Assembly (NCBI RefSeq): GCF_937973075.1
Contig: NZ_CALBWL010000061.1
Coordinates: forward strand, 1-64,000
Reading direction: 5' to 3'
Length of the DNA stretch: 64,000 bases
Source of the DNA: an uncultured Campylobacter sp.
GTDB lineage: Bacteria; Campylobacterota; Campylobacteria; Campylobacterales; Campylobacteraceae
The notes under the pieces were generated by a model. That model had not been told where the DNA came from. It was given only the letters and a program-made list of their open reading frames with translations, and did not search any database. The first letter of the stretch is position 1. Every line of letters begins with the position of its first letter. Of the stretch, positions 43,628-52,700 are shown in pieces. A program made the position numbers and the translations under genes.

Positions 43628-44212
43628 CTATTCGCCGCTATTGATGACGGTGGAATTTAGCCGCTTTATAAGCTCGTCAAAGCCCAAGCTTTGCGTTACG
43701 TCGCCTAGCTGCGAGCGGTAGGTCTGAATGAGGCTGACGCCCACGATATCGACGTCGTAGATGCGCCAATCAGAGCCGGTAGGATAAAATTTAAAATCTA
43801 TGTCGTAGTTTTTCTGCTCGCCGATGACCTGCGTTTTCAGCACGCGGCGCTTATCGCTCGGGCTTTGTTTACTTAGCACCTTCATATCTTGATCGGTATA
43901 AAGCGAAAGCTTTTCGATAAAGGAGCGCTTTAGATGCGCCTCGAAGGCCTTATCAAATTCTGCGATCTGCGCCGGGCTAAGGCTAGCGTAATGCTTCGCA
44001 AGGGAGAGCTTTGCCATCATTTTATAATCAAAATAGCCGTCAAAAAGTGCAAAAATTTTTGCGGGCTTTGCGTCTTTTGGAGTACTGCTTCGCATAATAT
44101 TTACGGCCTCGGCAACCTTTTGGCTCATCACCGGCTCGATATCCGCATCGCTAATAGCGTGCGCCGAAATCAAAAGCGCTCCGCAAAGCGCTAGAACTTT
44201 TAAAATTTTCAT
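43628..44212 (-). CDS. mlaC: Phospholipid-binding protein MlaC
   Basis: A 194-residue periplasmic protein of the Ttg2D/MlaC family with a signal peptide (cleavage near 'LISAHA'). The conserved core includes 'FALFDGYFDYKMMAKLSLAKHYASLSPAQIAEFDKAFEAHLKRSF', then 'DIDFKFYPTGSDWRIYDVDIVGVSLIQTYRSQL'. MlaC ferries phospholipid between MlaA in the outer membrane and the inner membrane. No MlaFEDB genes are in the window. Two bases from mlaA, with AAGGA inside the mlaA end. Confidence 0.93.
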   Translation of the reverse strand: MKILKVLALCGALLISAHAISDADIEPVMSQKVAEAVNIMRSSTPKDAKPAKIFALFDGYFDYKMMAKLSLAKHYASLSPAQIAEFDKAFEAHLKRSFIEKLSLYTDQDMKVLSKQSPSDKRRVLKTQVIGEQKNYDIDFKFYPTGSDWRIYDVDIVGVSLIQTYRSQLGDVTQSLGFDELIKRLNSTVINSGE

Positions 44213-44214
44213 TT

Positions 44215-44934
44215 TTATTCCTTTATTAATTTCTCGCGATTTTGCTCGTAAGCATCGCGCAAAAACGGATATAGATCCACTGCATCTTTGGTCATTTTTT
44301 CATAAAATTTCGGATCGCGCGAGTAGTCGTTAAATATTCTAAATCCATTGACGGAGTTTCGCACCGTGCCATCTTTAATATAATTTATCGGGTTTGAAAA
44401 ATAATCTCCGACAAGTCCTGCTGTATCGCGGAGATTGCTCTGCCCCAAAATCGGCCAGACGATGTGCGGACCTGCCGGCACACCCCAGTATCCTAGCGTC
44501 TGCCCGAAATCCTCGTCGTGGCGCGGAATTCCGTAGTATTTGCCCGCCATATCGTTAAGCCCGCCGAAGCCCACAGTCGAGTTGATCAAAAACCGCTTCG
44601 TCTCGTCCCAAGAATTTTCAAATTTACCCTGCAATAGGTTGTTTACGAGCCTCATCGGATATAAAATATTATAGAAAAAATTTGAAAACGCGCCCTGGAT
44701 CGGATCGGGCATTACGTAATCGTAGCCGCTGGCTACGGGGGTTAATATGTATGAGTAAAATACGTCGTTAAAGCTCGTCATAACGCGGTTATAGCCGCTA
44801 AGCGGATCGAAAACCTCGCGCTTGGCAAACTCCTCGTCAAAACCATCTGTATCGCCAGGCGCTATGTCTTGCTTTTGCGAGCAACCGCAAAGTGCCAATG
44901 CCGCGGCTAAGAATAGAATTTTTATAAATTTCAA
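44215..44934 (-). CDS. mlaA: Outer-membrane lipoprotein MlaA (VacJ)
   Basis: A 239-residue lipoprotein that removes misplaced phospholipids from the outer leaflet. It has the lipobox LCGC after a short hydrophobic core, then 'FDPLSGYNRVMTSFNDVFYSYILTPVASGYDYVMPDPIQGAFSNFFYNILYPMRLVNNLLQG' and 'FGQTLGYWGVPAGPHIVWPILGQSNLRDTAG', all canonical. I prefer the TTG at 44934 to the ATG at 44958, because AGAAGGG lies 6 bases before the TTG and the signal peptide then starts directly. First gene of the mlaA-mlaC-RND operon. Confidence 0.93.
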   Translation of the reverse strand: MKFIKILFLAAALALCGCSQKQDIAPGDTDGFDEEFAKREVFDPLSGYNRVMTSFNDVFYSYILTPVASGYDYVMPDPIQGAFSNFFYNILYPMRLVNNLLQGKFENSWDETKRFLINSTVGFGGLNDMAGKYYGIPRHDEDFGQTLGYWGVPAGPHIVWPILGQSNLRDTAGLVGDYFSNPINYIKDGTVRNSVNGFRIFNDYSRDPKFYEKMTKDAVDLYPFLRDAYEQNREKLIKE

Positions 44935-44965
44935 ATGCGACCCTTCTTTATAAATCAAAGTGGCG

Positions 44966-44994
44966 ATTTTACAAATTTAAAGAAATTTTGTCAA
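44966..44994 (-). promoter_or_regulatory. Sigma-70 promoter of the mla operon
   Basis: On the minus strand there is a perfect -35 TTGACA (44994-44989), a 17-base spacer and the -10 TAAAAT (44971-44966). It is 32 bases upstream of the TTG start of mlaA and supports that start. One of the few textbook promoters in the window. Confidence 0.75.
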
Positions 44995-45061
44995 TAAGGG
45001 TAAAATTTCGTATAGAATTTTCCTCTTTATATCGCAGAATAAAGCCCGTAGCTGTTTAAGA

Positions 45062-45081
45062 AATATATCAGAGGATATATT
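45062..45081. promoter_or_regulatory. Palindromic operator, candidate ModE site
   Basis: A perfect inverted repeat AATATATC-AGAG-GATATATT ends 36 bases before the modE ATG and touches the likely -10 (TATAAAAT at 45081-45088). ModE of E. coli binds a TATATA-containing palindrome. By position this would allow molybdate-dependent self-control of the mod genes; binding is not shown. Confidence 0.5.
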
Positions 45082-45117
45082 ATAAAATCACGCGAAAGTA
45101 AATAAGAAAGGATGAAA

Positions 45118-45906
45118 ATGGACGCAAAATTTGCTTTGGAATTTCTGCTTGGCAACGAAGCATCGCTTTTAGCCAAGCACATTAAGCTGCTTAAGGCTGT
45201 GGACGAAACTAAAAGTATTACAAAGGCCGCAGAGATCGTAGGAGTGTCGTATAAAAACGGCTGGGACGCGCTAAATTTAATCAACAACGCGAGCAAAAAG
45301 CCGCTCATCGTCCGCACTCAAGGCACTAAGAAAAATAGCGGCTCCGAGCTTACCCCTTACGCTCACAAGCTGATTCGCGCTTATGATGCTATCAGCCACG
45401 CGGGCGAGACGTTTTTGAGTGAAATTTTAAAGCTTGATGAGATCACCGAAGAGAGTCTTTTAAGCTTAGAGAAGATCGGTATGAAGCTTTCTGCACGCAA
45501 TCAGCTAAGTGTTGAGATTACGGATGTTCAAACAGGCGCTGTAAATTCTCAAATCACGGCTAAACTCGCAGGTGGTGAAATTTTATGCGCGACGGTAACC
45601 GTAGAGAGCGAAAAAAATTTAGGGCTGAAGGCTGGCAAGGATGTGCTGTTTTTATTCAAAGCCCCAAGCGTCATCATTGCCAAAGGAAGCTCGGAGAAGC
45701 TAAAACTTAGCACGACGAATCAAATCAAGGGCACGATTAGCGAGGTCAAAATCGGCGCGGTAAACGCAGAGATCTGTCTAGGCACAAGCTCGCATCAAAA
45801 CATCACCGCGATCATCACGCGAGAATCTGCCACCGCGATGGGTCTAGGAGTAGGAGATGAAGTGACGGCGATCATCGAGCCTAGCGAGATCATTATTGGC
45901 GCGTAA
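45118..45906 (+). CDS. modE: Molybdate-responsive regulator ModE
   Basis: A 262-residue regulator. An N-terminal winged helix-turn-helix ('LLKAVDETKSITKAAEIVGVSYKNGWDALNLIN') is followed by two TOBE/Mop domains (about 125-190 and 197-260), each with the 'SARNQL..GAVNSQI' or 'STTNQIKGTISEVKIGAVNAEI' pattern that binds molybdate. This is the full-length E. coli-like arrangement. I chose the second ATG at 45118 because AAGAAAGGA then lies at proper distance; the ATG at 45112 abuts that site. It heads the mod cluster and probably represses it when molybdate is present. Confidence 0.93.
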   Translation: MDAKFALEFLLGNEASLLAKHIKLLKAVDETKSITKAAEIVGVSYKNGWDALNLINNASKKPLIVRTQGTKKNSGSELTPYAHKLIRAYDAISHAGETFLSEILKLDEITEESLLSLEKIGMKLSARNQLSVEITDVQTGAVNSQITAKLAGGEILCATVTVESEKNLGLKAGKDVLFLFKAPSVIIAKGSSEKLKLSTTNQIKGTISEVKIGAVNAEICLGTSSHQNITAIITRESATAMGLGVGDEVTAIIEPSEIIIGA

Positions 45907-45965
45907 TAGGATGAGATCGGGTGCGCAAAATCTTAAAATTTAAGGCGCAAATTTAAAATTTTAGA

Positions 45966-45971
45966 TACAAT
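45966..45971 (+). promoter_or_regulatory. Likely -10 for modA
   Basis: TACAAT in the short modE-modA gap, 35 bases before the modA ATG. No palindrome like the one before modE is seen here. Confidence 0.4.
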
Positions 45972-46006
45972 TCAATTCTGGCGAGAGCCGAAACGAAAGG
46001 CATAAA

Positions 46007-46774
46007 ATGAAGTTGAAAGCAGTGCTTTTAGGAATTTTAACCGCAGGCGCGCTTAGCGCAGGCGAGGTCAGCATCGCAGCCGCTGCGAACACGACGTATG
46101 CGTTTGACGAGATCAAAGCGGAATTTGCCAAGCTACATCCGCAAACCACGCTAAACGTGAGCTTGGGCGCCAGCGGTGCGCTTAGCACGCAGATCAAAAA
46201 CGGCGCGCCGTTTGATATTTTTATGGCGGCGGATATGAAATTTGCAGACGATCTGCATAAGGAGGGCTTTGCGACGGCGCCTGCCAAAACCTACGCAAAG
46301 GGCAAGGTCGCGATGTTTAGCGTGCGCGGTGTAGATCTTAGCAAGGGGCTTGAAGCTTTAAAAGACCCTAGCGTCAAAACGATTTCGATAGCAAATCCAA
46401 AGACTGCTCCTTACGGCACTGCAAGCGTGGAAGCTTTCAAAAAAGCGGGAGTTTACGATGAGATCAAAGGCAAAATCGTAGAAGCAAAATCGATCGGCGA
46501 GGCTCTTTCGCAAGCGCTTAAGGCGTCTGACGTCGGCTTTATCGCGGCCAGCGCGATGTATGCGCCTAAGATGGCAAAGGACGGCTGCAACGGCAAGCCT
46601 TGCAAAGAGGGAGAGAATTTTATTTTAGTCGATACCAAGCTCTACGAGCCGATAGCCCAAGGTATGGTCGTGCTAAACCGCGCCAAAGACAATGCCGAAG
46701 CCAAGGCATTTTATGATTTTATCCTAAGCGACAAGGGCAAAGAGATCTTTGCTAAATACGGATACGAGTTTTAA
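46007..46774 (+). CDS. modA: Molybdate-binding protein ModA
   Basis: A 255-residue periplasmic binding protein for molybdate and tungstate. The signal peptide ends about 'GALSAGE'. The mature part starts 'VSIAAAANTTYAFDEIKAEF' and contains 'SLGASGALSTQIKNGAPFDIFMAAD', 'IANPKTAPYGTASVEAFKKAGV' and 'DVGFIAASAMY', the classic ModA elements. It delivers substrate to ModBC. The stop overlaps the next ATG by one base. Confidence 0.95.
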   Translation: MKLKAVLLGILTAGALSAGEVSIAAAANTTYAFDEIKAEFAKLHPQTTLNVSLGASGALSTQIKNGAPFDIFMAADMKFADDLHKEGFATAPAKTYAKGKVAMFSVRGVDLSKGLEALKDPSVKTISIANPKTAPYGTASVEAFKKAGVYDEIKGKIVEAKSIGEALSQALKASDVGFIAASAMYAPKMAKDGCNGKPCKEGENFILVDTKLYEPIAQGMVVLNRAKDNAEAKAFYDFILSDKGKEIFAKYGYEF

Positions 46775-47166
46775 TGATTAGAGCGAGAATCAACGAAATT
46801 TTACAAAAAGACGGCATCCATTCTGTAGGATTTATCGCGGGCGGCATCAAGCTACGTGGCGTATTTCTGCAGCTAAGTAGCGAGCTTAAGGTGGGTAGCG
46901 AAGTTTACGTGGGCTTTAAAAGCACCGATGTGCTTTTATCTCGCGAAGCCCTAAGTGGTGTATCTAGCGAAAATGAAATTCACGGCAAGATTATGAGCCT
47001 AAGCTTAGGTGAAATTCTATGCACGCTCAGGTTTGAAGGCAAGATAAGCTTTGATGTGCTCATTAGCGCGCATTGCGCGCAGGAGCTTGCTTTACGCGAG
47101 GGCGACGAGGTTTTCGCATACGTTAGCGCCACTGCGATATATATAGAAAAATATGATAACGATTGA
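46774..47166 (+). CDS. TOBE-domain molybdate-associated protein
   Basis: A 130-residue protein that consists of two TOBE/Mop-like units (about 1-62 and 66-127) similar to those at the ModE and ModC ends. It has no DNA-binding or ATPase part. A comparable stand-alone TOBE protein is found in the C. jejuni mod cluster (Cj0302c). It may store or buffer molybdate or affect the transporter. It overlaps modA by one base and modC by 14 bases, so all three are translated together. Confidence 0.85.
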   Translation: MIRARINEILQKDGIHSVGFIAGGIKLRGVFLQLSSELKVGSEVYVGFKSTDVLLSREALSGVSSENEIHGKIMSLSLGEILCTLRFEGKISFDVLISAHCAQELALREGDEVFAYVSATAIYIEKYDND

Positions 47167-48001
47167 TTGTAAGAAAAAAATCAGTGATGATTTCTCGATT
47201 GATGCTCGCTTAGAGATTAACAAAGGCTCGTTTGTGTGCCTATATGGGCGCAGCGGCAGCGGTAAGACTACACTGCTGCGCATTTTGGCTGGATTTTTGC
47301 GCGCAGATAGTGGTAGCATAAAAGACGGCGATCGCGTGCTACAAGAAGGCAATGAATTCTTAAGTGCGGGCAAGCGCAGGATCGGCTTTTTGTTTCAAGA
47401 CTACGCACTTTTTGAGAATATGAGCGTGACAGGCAATCTGCTTTTTGCCAGAAACGATCCGCAAAAAGCTGCGATGCTGCTTGAAATTTTAGAGCTTAGC
47501 GAGTTTGCAAAATCTGGTGTCGAGGGTCTTAGCGGCGGACAGAAGCAGCGCGTAGCACTTGCTCGCGCACTGATGCAAGAGCCTGAAATTTTGCTACTTG
47601 ACGAGCCGCTTTCGGCGCTTGATTTTACGATGCGTGAAAAAATCCAAGAATATCTGCTAAAAATCCACGAGCAGTTTCATCAGACCGTGATTTTGGTAAG
47701 CCACGACGTAAGCGAGATTTATAGACTTTGCAAGCGGGTTTATGAGATGAAGGACGGCAGGATCGTCCGCACCGGTACGCCGGAGGAAATTTTTCTTAAA
47801 ACAAACGGCTCGCAGAAGTTTTCTTTCGCGGGCAAGATTGTCGATTTGCAAGCACGCGACGGGGTCAAAGTGGCTGTCGTAGCGATCGGCAGCCAGCTAT
47901 GCGAAGTGGTGCTAAGCAATGCAGAAGCCGAGGGCTTGCAAGTAGGCGATGAGGTCAAAACAGGCGCTAAAGCTTTTAATATCACTCTGCGTAAAATTTA
48001 A
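47153..48001 (+). CDS. modC: Molybdate ABC transporter ATP-binding protein
   Basis: A 282-residue ATPase that powers molybdate import. It has the Walker A 'YGRSGSGKTTLLRILAGFLRADSG' (near 30), 'FLFQDYALFENMSVTGNL' (Q-loop), the signature 'LSGGQKQRVALARALMQEPEILLLDEPLSALDF' and the H-loop 'VSHDVSEIYRLC'. The C-terminal quarter (about 220-282) is a TOBE domain. Its membrane partner modB is not adjacent but 1 kb downstream. Confidence 0.94.
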   Translation: MITIDCKKKISDDFSIDARLEINKGSFVCLYGRSGSGKTTLLRILAGFLRADSGSIKDGDRVLQEGNEFLSAGKRRIGFLFQDYALFENMSVTGNLLFARNDPQKAAMLLEILELSEFAKSGVEGLSGGQKQRVALARALMQEPEILLLDEPLSALDFTMREKIQEYLLKIHEQFHQTVILVSHDVSEIYRLCKRVYEMKDGRIVRTGTPEEIFLKTNGSQKFSFAGKIVDLQARDGVKVAVVAIGSQLCEVVLSNAEAEGLQVGDEVKTGAKAFNITLRKI

Positions 48002-49018
48002 ACTTGCAGACAGGCTTTTGAATACGCCTAAGTGAGAAATTTCAACTGGATTAGAGATTTTGACGTAAACCCTTGGAATTTTGCGAAATTTTAGCTAGAT
48101 TTGTCCGCAAAATACGGTGAGATTTTAAAATTTCATTCGCATCGCGCTTAGATTTTCATGAAACACAAAATTTAAACGCAGGCTAGAGTAAAACCGCAAC
48201 GCGAGACTAGATAGCGTGCGGGAATTAAGCTTTAAATTTTAGATTTTGCGCAGACAGGCGCCGTTAAATTCCTTCTTTGAATTTATTAATTGGTGCGGTA
48301 GGTTTATTTTTAAATTTAGCGGCTTTTAGCTTACTTTTTTGGCAGGAGTTGCTTGAATTCTATCATGCGATCTTGGTAAAAAATTTAATGTGAAGTTTCG
48401 CGCAAACTTAAAATTTTTAGATTTGGAATTTTGCCTGGATTTTATGGCTTTGAAATTTTAAAAGCTTTAACGGCTCGAAGCTTGCGTGCTAAACTCGCTT
48501 AATTTGCAAGCTGTGGCAAGGTTTCGTTAACCCGGTCTTTTAAGTTTGCGAAATTTTAAAATTTTGTTTTGTCAGGCTCAATGTAATTCCACTAAGTTGT
48601 TCAGAGAATGCCGTTTGGCTATATCTTGCGTGAAATTTGCGCTCAGATGAATTTTGCCCGCTCAAGTTTTAAAGCCGAGCGAAGCTTTTTAGAATTTAGC
48701 TCGGTAAACGTGGTCTTAAAAATTTGCTAGCTTGGTAGGGCTTAAAAGTTTGGCAGAATTCGCACGCTTGAAGGAATTTATAGCCAAGCACTTTTATAAA
48801 TTCCGCCCAGTTTAGCTTGCACGGAATTTTTAAAATCTCATTTGGCTAAAGCTCTTGCGCAGCTAGGTCTGCGCAGAATTTTTCAAAATTTTATTTTGCA
48901 AGACCTTATGGCTATGAGGTTTGCGCAAATTCTATCTAGCTTTGCCTCTAAATTTTAAAGTAGGGCTAGGCTTTTAAGATTTTATAGTTTGGGCCCAGCG
49001 GCTCGGCTCGGAGGATAA
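48002..49018. other. 1-kb non-coding tract between modC and modB
   Basis: No open frame of 60 codons or more lies within it on either strand, and I find no remnant of a known gene. It is full of RAATTY hexamers: by eye about thirty, roughly one per 35 bases. They are embedded in words such as GCGAAATTTTAAAATTTTG, GGAATTTTTAAAATC and TAAATTCCG. A possible ribosome site GGAGG at its end serves modB. Confidence 0.7.
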
Positions 49019-49708
49019 ATGTTTGAAATTCTAAAGGGGCTCGATTACACGCCGTTTCTCGTTTCATTAAAGCTTGCCAGCTTGACGACGCTCGCGTTGT
49101 TTATCATCTGCGTGCCGCTCGCGTTTTTTATGGCGAGAAAAAATTTCCGCGGCAAAAGCGTAATCGAATCGATCATCTCGCTTCCGCTGGTGCTGCCGCC
49201 CTCGGTGCTAGGCTTTTACCTACTCGTTTTTTTATCGCCGTATTCGGTGCTAGGGGAGTTTTTTGACAAACACTTCGGACTTCGGCTCGTATTTAATTTC
49301 AGCGGGCTCGTGATCGCAAGCTGTATCTACTCACTGCCGTTTATGTTTTCGCCGCTGGTTTCGGGCTTTCGCTCGCTTCCTCGCTCGCTTTTTTGGGCGT
49401 GCGATTCGCTAGATAAGAGCTATTTTTCCAAGCTTTTTCGCGTCGCGTTGCCTGCGATTCGCCACTCCCTGCTTAGCGCCTTGGTGATCTGCTTTGCGCA
49501 CACGATGGGCGAGTTTGGCGTCGTGCTGATGATCGGCGGTAGCGTGAGCGAGCAGACCAAGGTCGCTTCCATCGCGATTTATGAAGCGACTGAGACGCTC
49601 GATTTTGCGCAGGCTCACGCGTATTCGGCGCTGATGCTTATCTTTAGCTTCGCGGTACTTTTAATGATGCATTTTTTGGGTGCGCGCGGAGCGAAAATCA
49701 AAGCTTAA
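49019..49708 (+). CDS. modB: Molybdate ABC transporter permease ModB
   Basis: A 229-residue inner-membrane permease with five or six helices. The family signature 'LPLVLPPSVLGFYLLVF' and the coupling-loop motif 'ACDSLDKSYFSKLFRVALPAIRHSLLSALVICFAHTMGEFGVVLMIGG' (EAA loop) are present. It forms the channel for ModA-bound molybdate with ModC as engine. Unlike usual mod operons, it is separated from modC by a long non-coding tract and lies after it. Confidence 0.94.
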   Translation: MFEILKGLDYTPFLVSLKLASLTTLALFIICVPLAFFMARKNFRGKSVIESIISLPLVLPPSVLGFYLLVFLSPYSVLGEFFDKHFGLRLVFNFSGLVIASCIYSLPFMFSPLVSGFRSLPRSLFWACDSLDKSYFSKLFRVALPAIRHSLLSALVICFAHTMGEFGVVLMIGGSVSEQTKVASIAIYEATETLDFAQAHAYSALMLIFSFAVLLMMHFLGARGAKIKA

Positions 49709-49759
49709 ATAGGCTTTAAAACGAAATTTGCTAAAATCCCGCAAAATTTGGAATTTGGC

Positions 49760-52700
49760 ATGAAAAACAAAAAAGACTTCGTTACCGAAAGATTTAACGC
49801 CGCCTTGATTTTAGGCGCTGCGCTACTTACGCTTGTAGTAGTTTGTGAGATTAGCTTTTTGCGCACCAGGATCGCTACGCAGCTTGATTTGCGGACGCGC
49901 ACGGCGATTACTTTACTCAAAAATACCGACGAGTCGCTTTTTAGCGAGCTTGAAATTCTAAAAGAAAATATCCTTTCTTTGGACGCAAGGCATGAGGCTG
50001 CGCAAAGCGAGCTTTATGCGGATTTGATCCGCAACGTCGTAAAATCTTCTCATAGATTTGACGCTATTTTTTATCTGCGCGCCCACGGCGCGGAACAGGA
50101 GAGCTTGGCGCATTTTTCATCGGATGCGCGCATTTCGGATCTTGGTGAGATACGGCTTGAGGATATCGCAAGCGAGCTAAAAAAGGATGAATGGGTATCG
50201 CGCTATATGATGATGGACGGGGCGTGGCGGTATTTTTTGATCAAGCGCGTAAACGCTGATTCATATCTGCTAGGCTTTGCCAATACCGCTAGGCCGATTG
50301 CCAGGCTCTCTTCGCTGGGAGATATCTTGGTCTTTAATACCGAAGGCAAATTTTTTAACGCTCCTGGCAGCGCAACCGATATATTAGGGCAGGATTTTGA
50401 TTTTTCGCGCCTAGGCGAAGTGGTAAGCTTCGAAGACGAATCTGGGCTAAGCTTTGCCTATCTTGCGAAATTTGGAGATAATTTCGTAATGGCTCGCGAA
50501 CGAGCCGGCTATTTTTTGGGCGCGGACGATTTTATCGTCGTAGCACTAGCAGCGGCGATTTTAGCTTATTTAATCCTTCTAATTTCAAATTTTACGTTTT
50601 TAAAAAAGCGCGTTTTTATCCCGCTTGCGGCAGTTCAAAACGCTCTGCGCCAAGGGGATTACCACTCCAAAATTCGCGATATAGAAGCGCTAAATCCGCT
50701 AAGCTCCGTCTTAGAAATTTCTAAATCCATAGATGAGGTTTTGAAGTCTAATTTGCGCCACGGCGATTTTAGCCTCAGCTTTAAAGATGCGCTAAAATAC
50801 AGCTCCCTTTCGGTGCTTAGTATCGATAACGTCGCAGGTACGATCGAAAGCGCTAGCAATGGCGCGCGCGAGCTTTACGGCGATGACGTCGTGGGGCGAA
50901 ATATCTTCGCGCTGCAAGCAGGCTCGTTTTACGATCACGCCTATCAAACCCAGCGTGCAAACTACGTCAAAGAAAACTACGTCGTAACCCGCCAAGAGAC
51001 CAAAAACGGCGTCAAAGACCTTTATGTTAAAAAATCTTATATCCGCGACGGAAGTAAAATTTCAACCCTTTTTGTGGTGCTGGATGCGTCAAAATATCGC
51101 AGATTTTACGATGAGACTAAGCAAAAATATGAGTATTTAAATCACGCGCCTATCGTTACGCTTGTGTTTGACTACACTTCGGGCAAGATCGTAGATGCTA
51201 GCAAAAATATAAAAGAGCTTTGGGGTTACGAAGCGGCGCAGTTTTTAAGCGGCGAGATAAGGCTATGGGATTTGCTGGATGAAAAGGACGCGAATGAGGC
51301 TAAAAATGAAATTTTAAACCGCTTAGCCGATATGCCCTCAGAAGAGCTAAGCTTTTCTCAAAGCTATAAAATTCGCCACAACGACAATATCCGCTATAGC
51401 TACGAAGTGAGCATCTATGTCAAAAAGTCCGCCGCCAGGGCTGCGTTTTATTTTCAAAATATTGATGACGATGTTAAGGCGATCCGCGGCCTGCAGGAGG
51501 ATTTGGACTTTTACCGCACCGTAATCGAGACTAGGAATTTTTGCACCTGCTTAATCGATCTTGACGCGCAGACGCTGTCGTTTGATAAAAATTACTTTAA
51601 AATTTTAAAATATCGCGGCAAAAGGCTAAACACTGCGATGAGCTTTGGGGAGTTTAGTTATGAAATTTACTTCGCGGATTTAGAGAATTTCAATAAAATG
51701 ATCCGCGAATGCACCGCCGGGCTTAGAAATGATTTTAGCTGCGAATTCCGTCTGCGAAATGCCGCTAATGCCTATACCTGGATCAGTATGCAAGGCTACG
51801 TCACCGAAAAGCACGGCTCTCGCTCTCGCCTTGTAAAAACTACGCTCGAAGATATCAGCTCGCGCAAGCAGACGGAGCTGGAGTTAAATTTAAACGCTAA
51901 CGTGTTTTCGCGCTCGCTAGAGGCGATCTTAATCACAGATGAGAGCGGTCGCGTGCTGCGCGCTAATAACGCCTTTTATGAAATCACTGGCTATAGCGAA
52001 AGCCAAACCATCGGCAAAATTCCAAATTTCTTCGCTCCTACGGAGGGCGGGGCAGACGTGATGGAGAGGATTAGAAAAAATCTCGTCGGCAAACAGACCT
52101 CTTACAAAGATGAAATTTACGGGCTAAAAAGAGGTGGTGGCACCTTTCCTGCGCTATTTACGGCAATTGCGATAAAGGATGATTTTTCGCTTACTTCAAA
52201 TTTCATTCTGATGTTTACCGAAATTTCGCAGATCAAACAAAAGGAGAGCGAGCTAGCCAAGATCGCCCATCACGACGCGCTTACCGGGCTTCCAAATAGA
52301 GTGTATTTTATGAAGGCTGCGCAGAGATTTACCGCAAACTCGGGCGAAAATTCCAAGCTTATGGCAGTGCTTTTCATCGATTTTGACGGCTTTAAGGCGA
52401 TCAACGACACCTACGGGCACGAGGTCGGCGATATGTTTTTGCAGGCTATCTCAAAGGCGATGAGCGGACTGCTGCGTAAAGGCGATATTTTAGCGCGCCT
52501 AGGCGGTGATGAGTTTGGCGCCATTATCGGCGATCTGCAAAGCAAGGATGCCGCGCATGTGCTATTAGATCGTCTGCTTGGAATTTCAAAGATGAAATTT
52601 AACCTCAAAGGCAACGAAATTAGCGCAAGCATCAGTGTTGGCGCAGCGTTTTACGACGGCAGCGAAAAGATCGATTTTCCAGGACTTTTATCGCGCGCCG

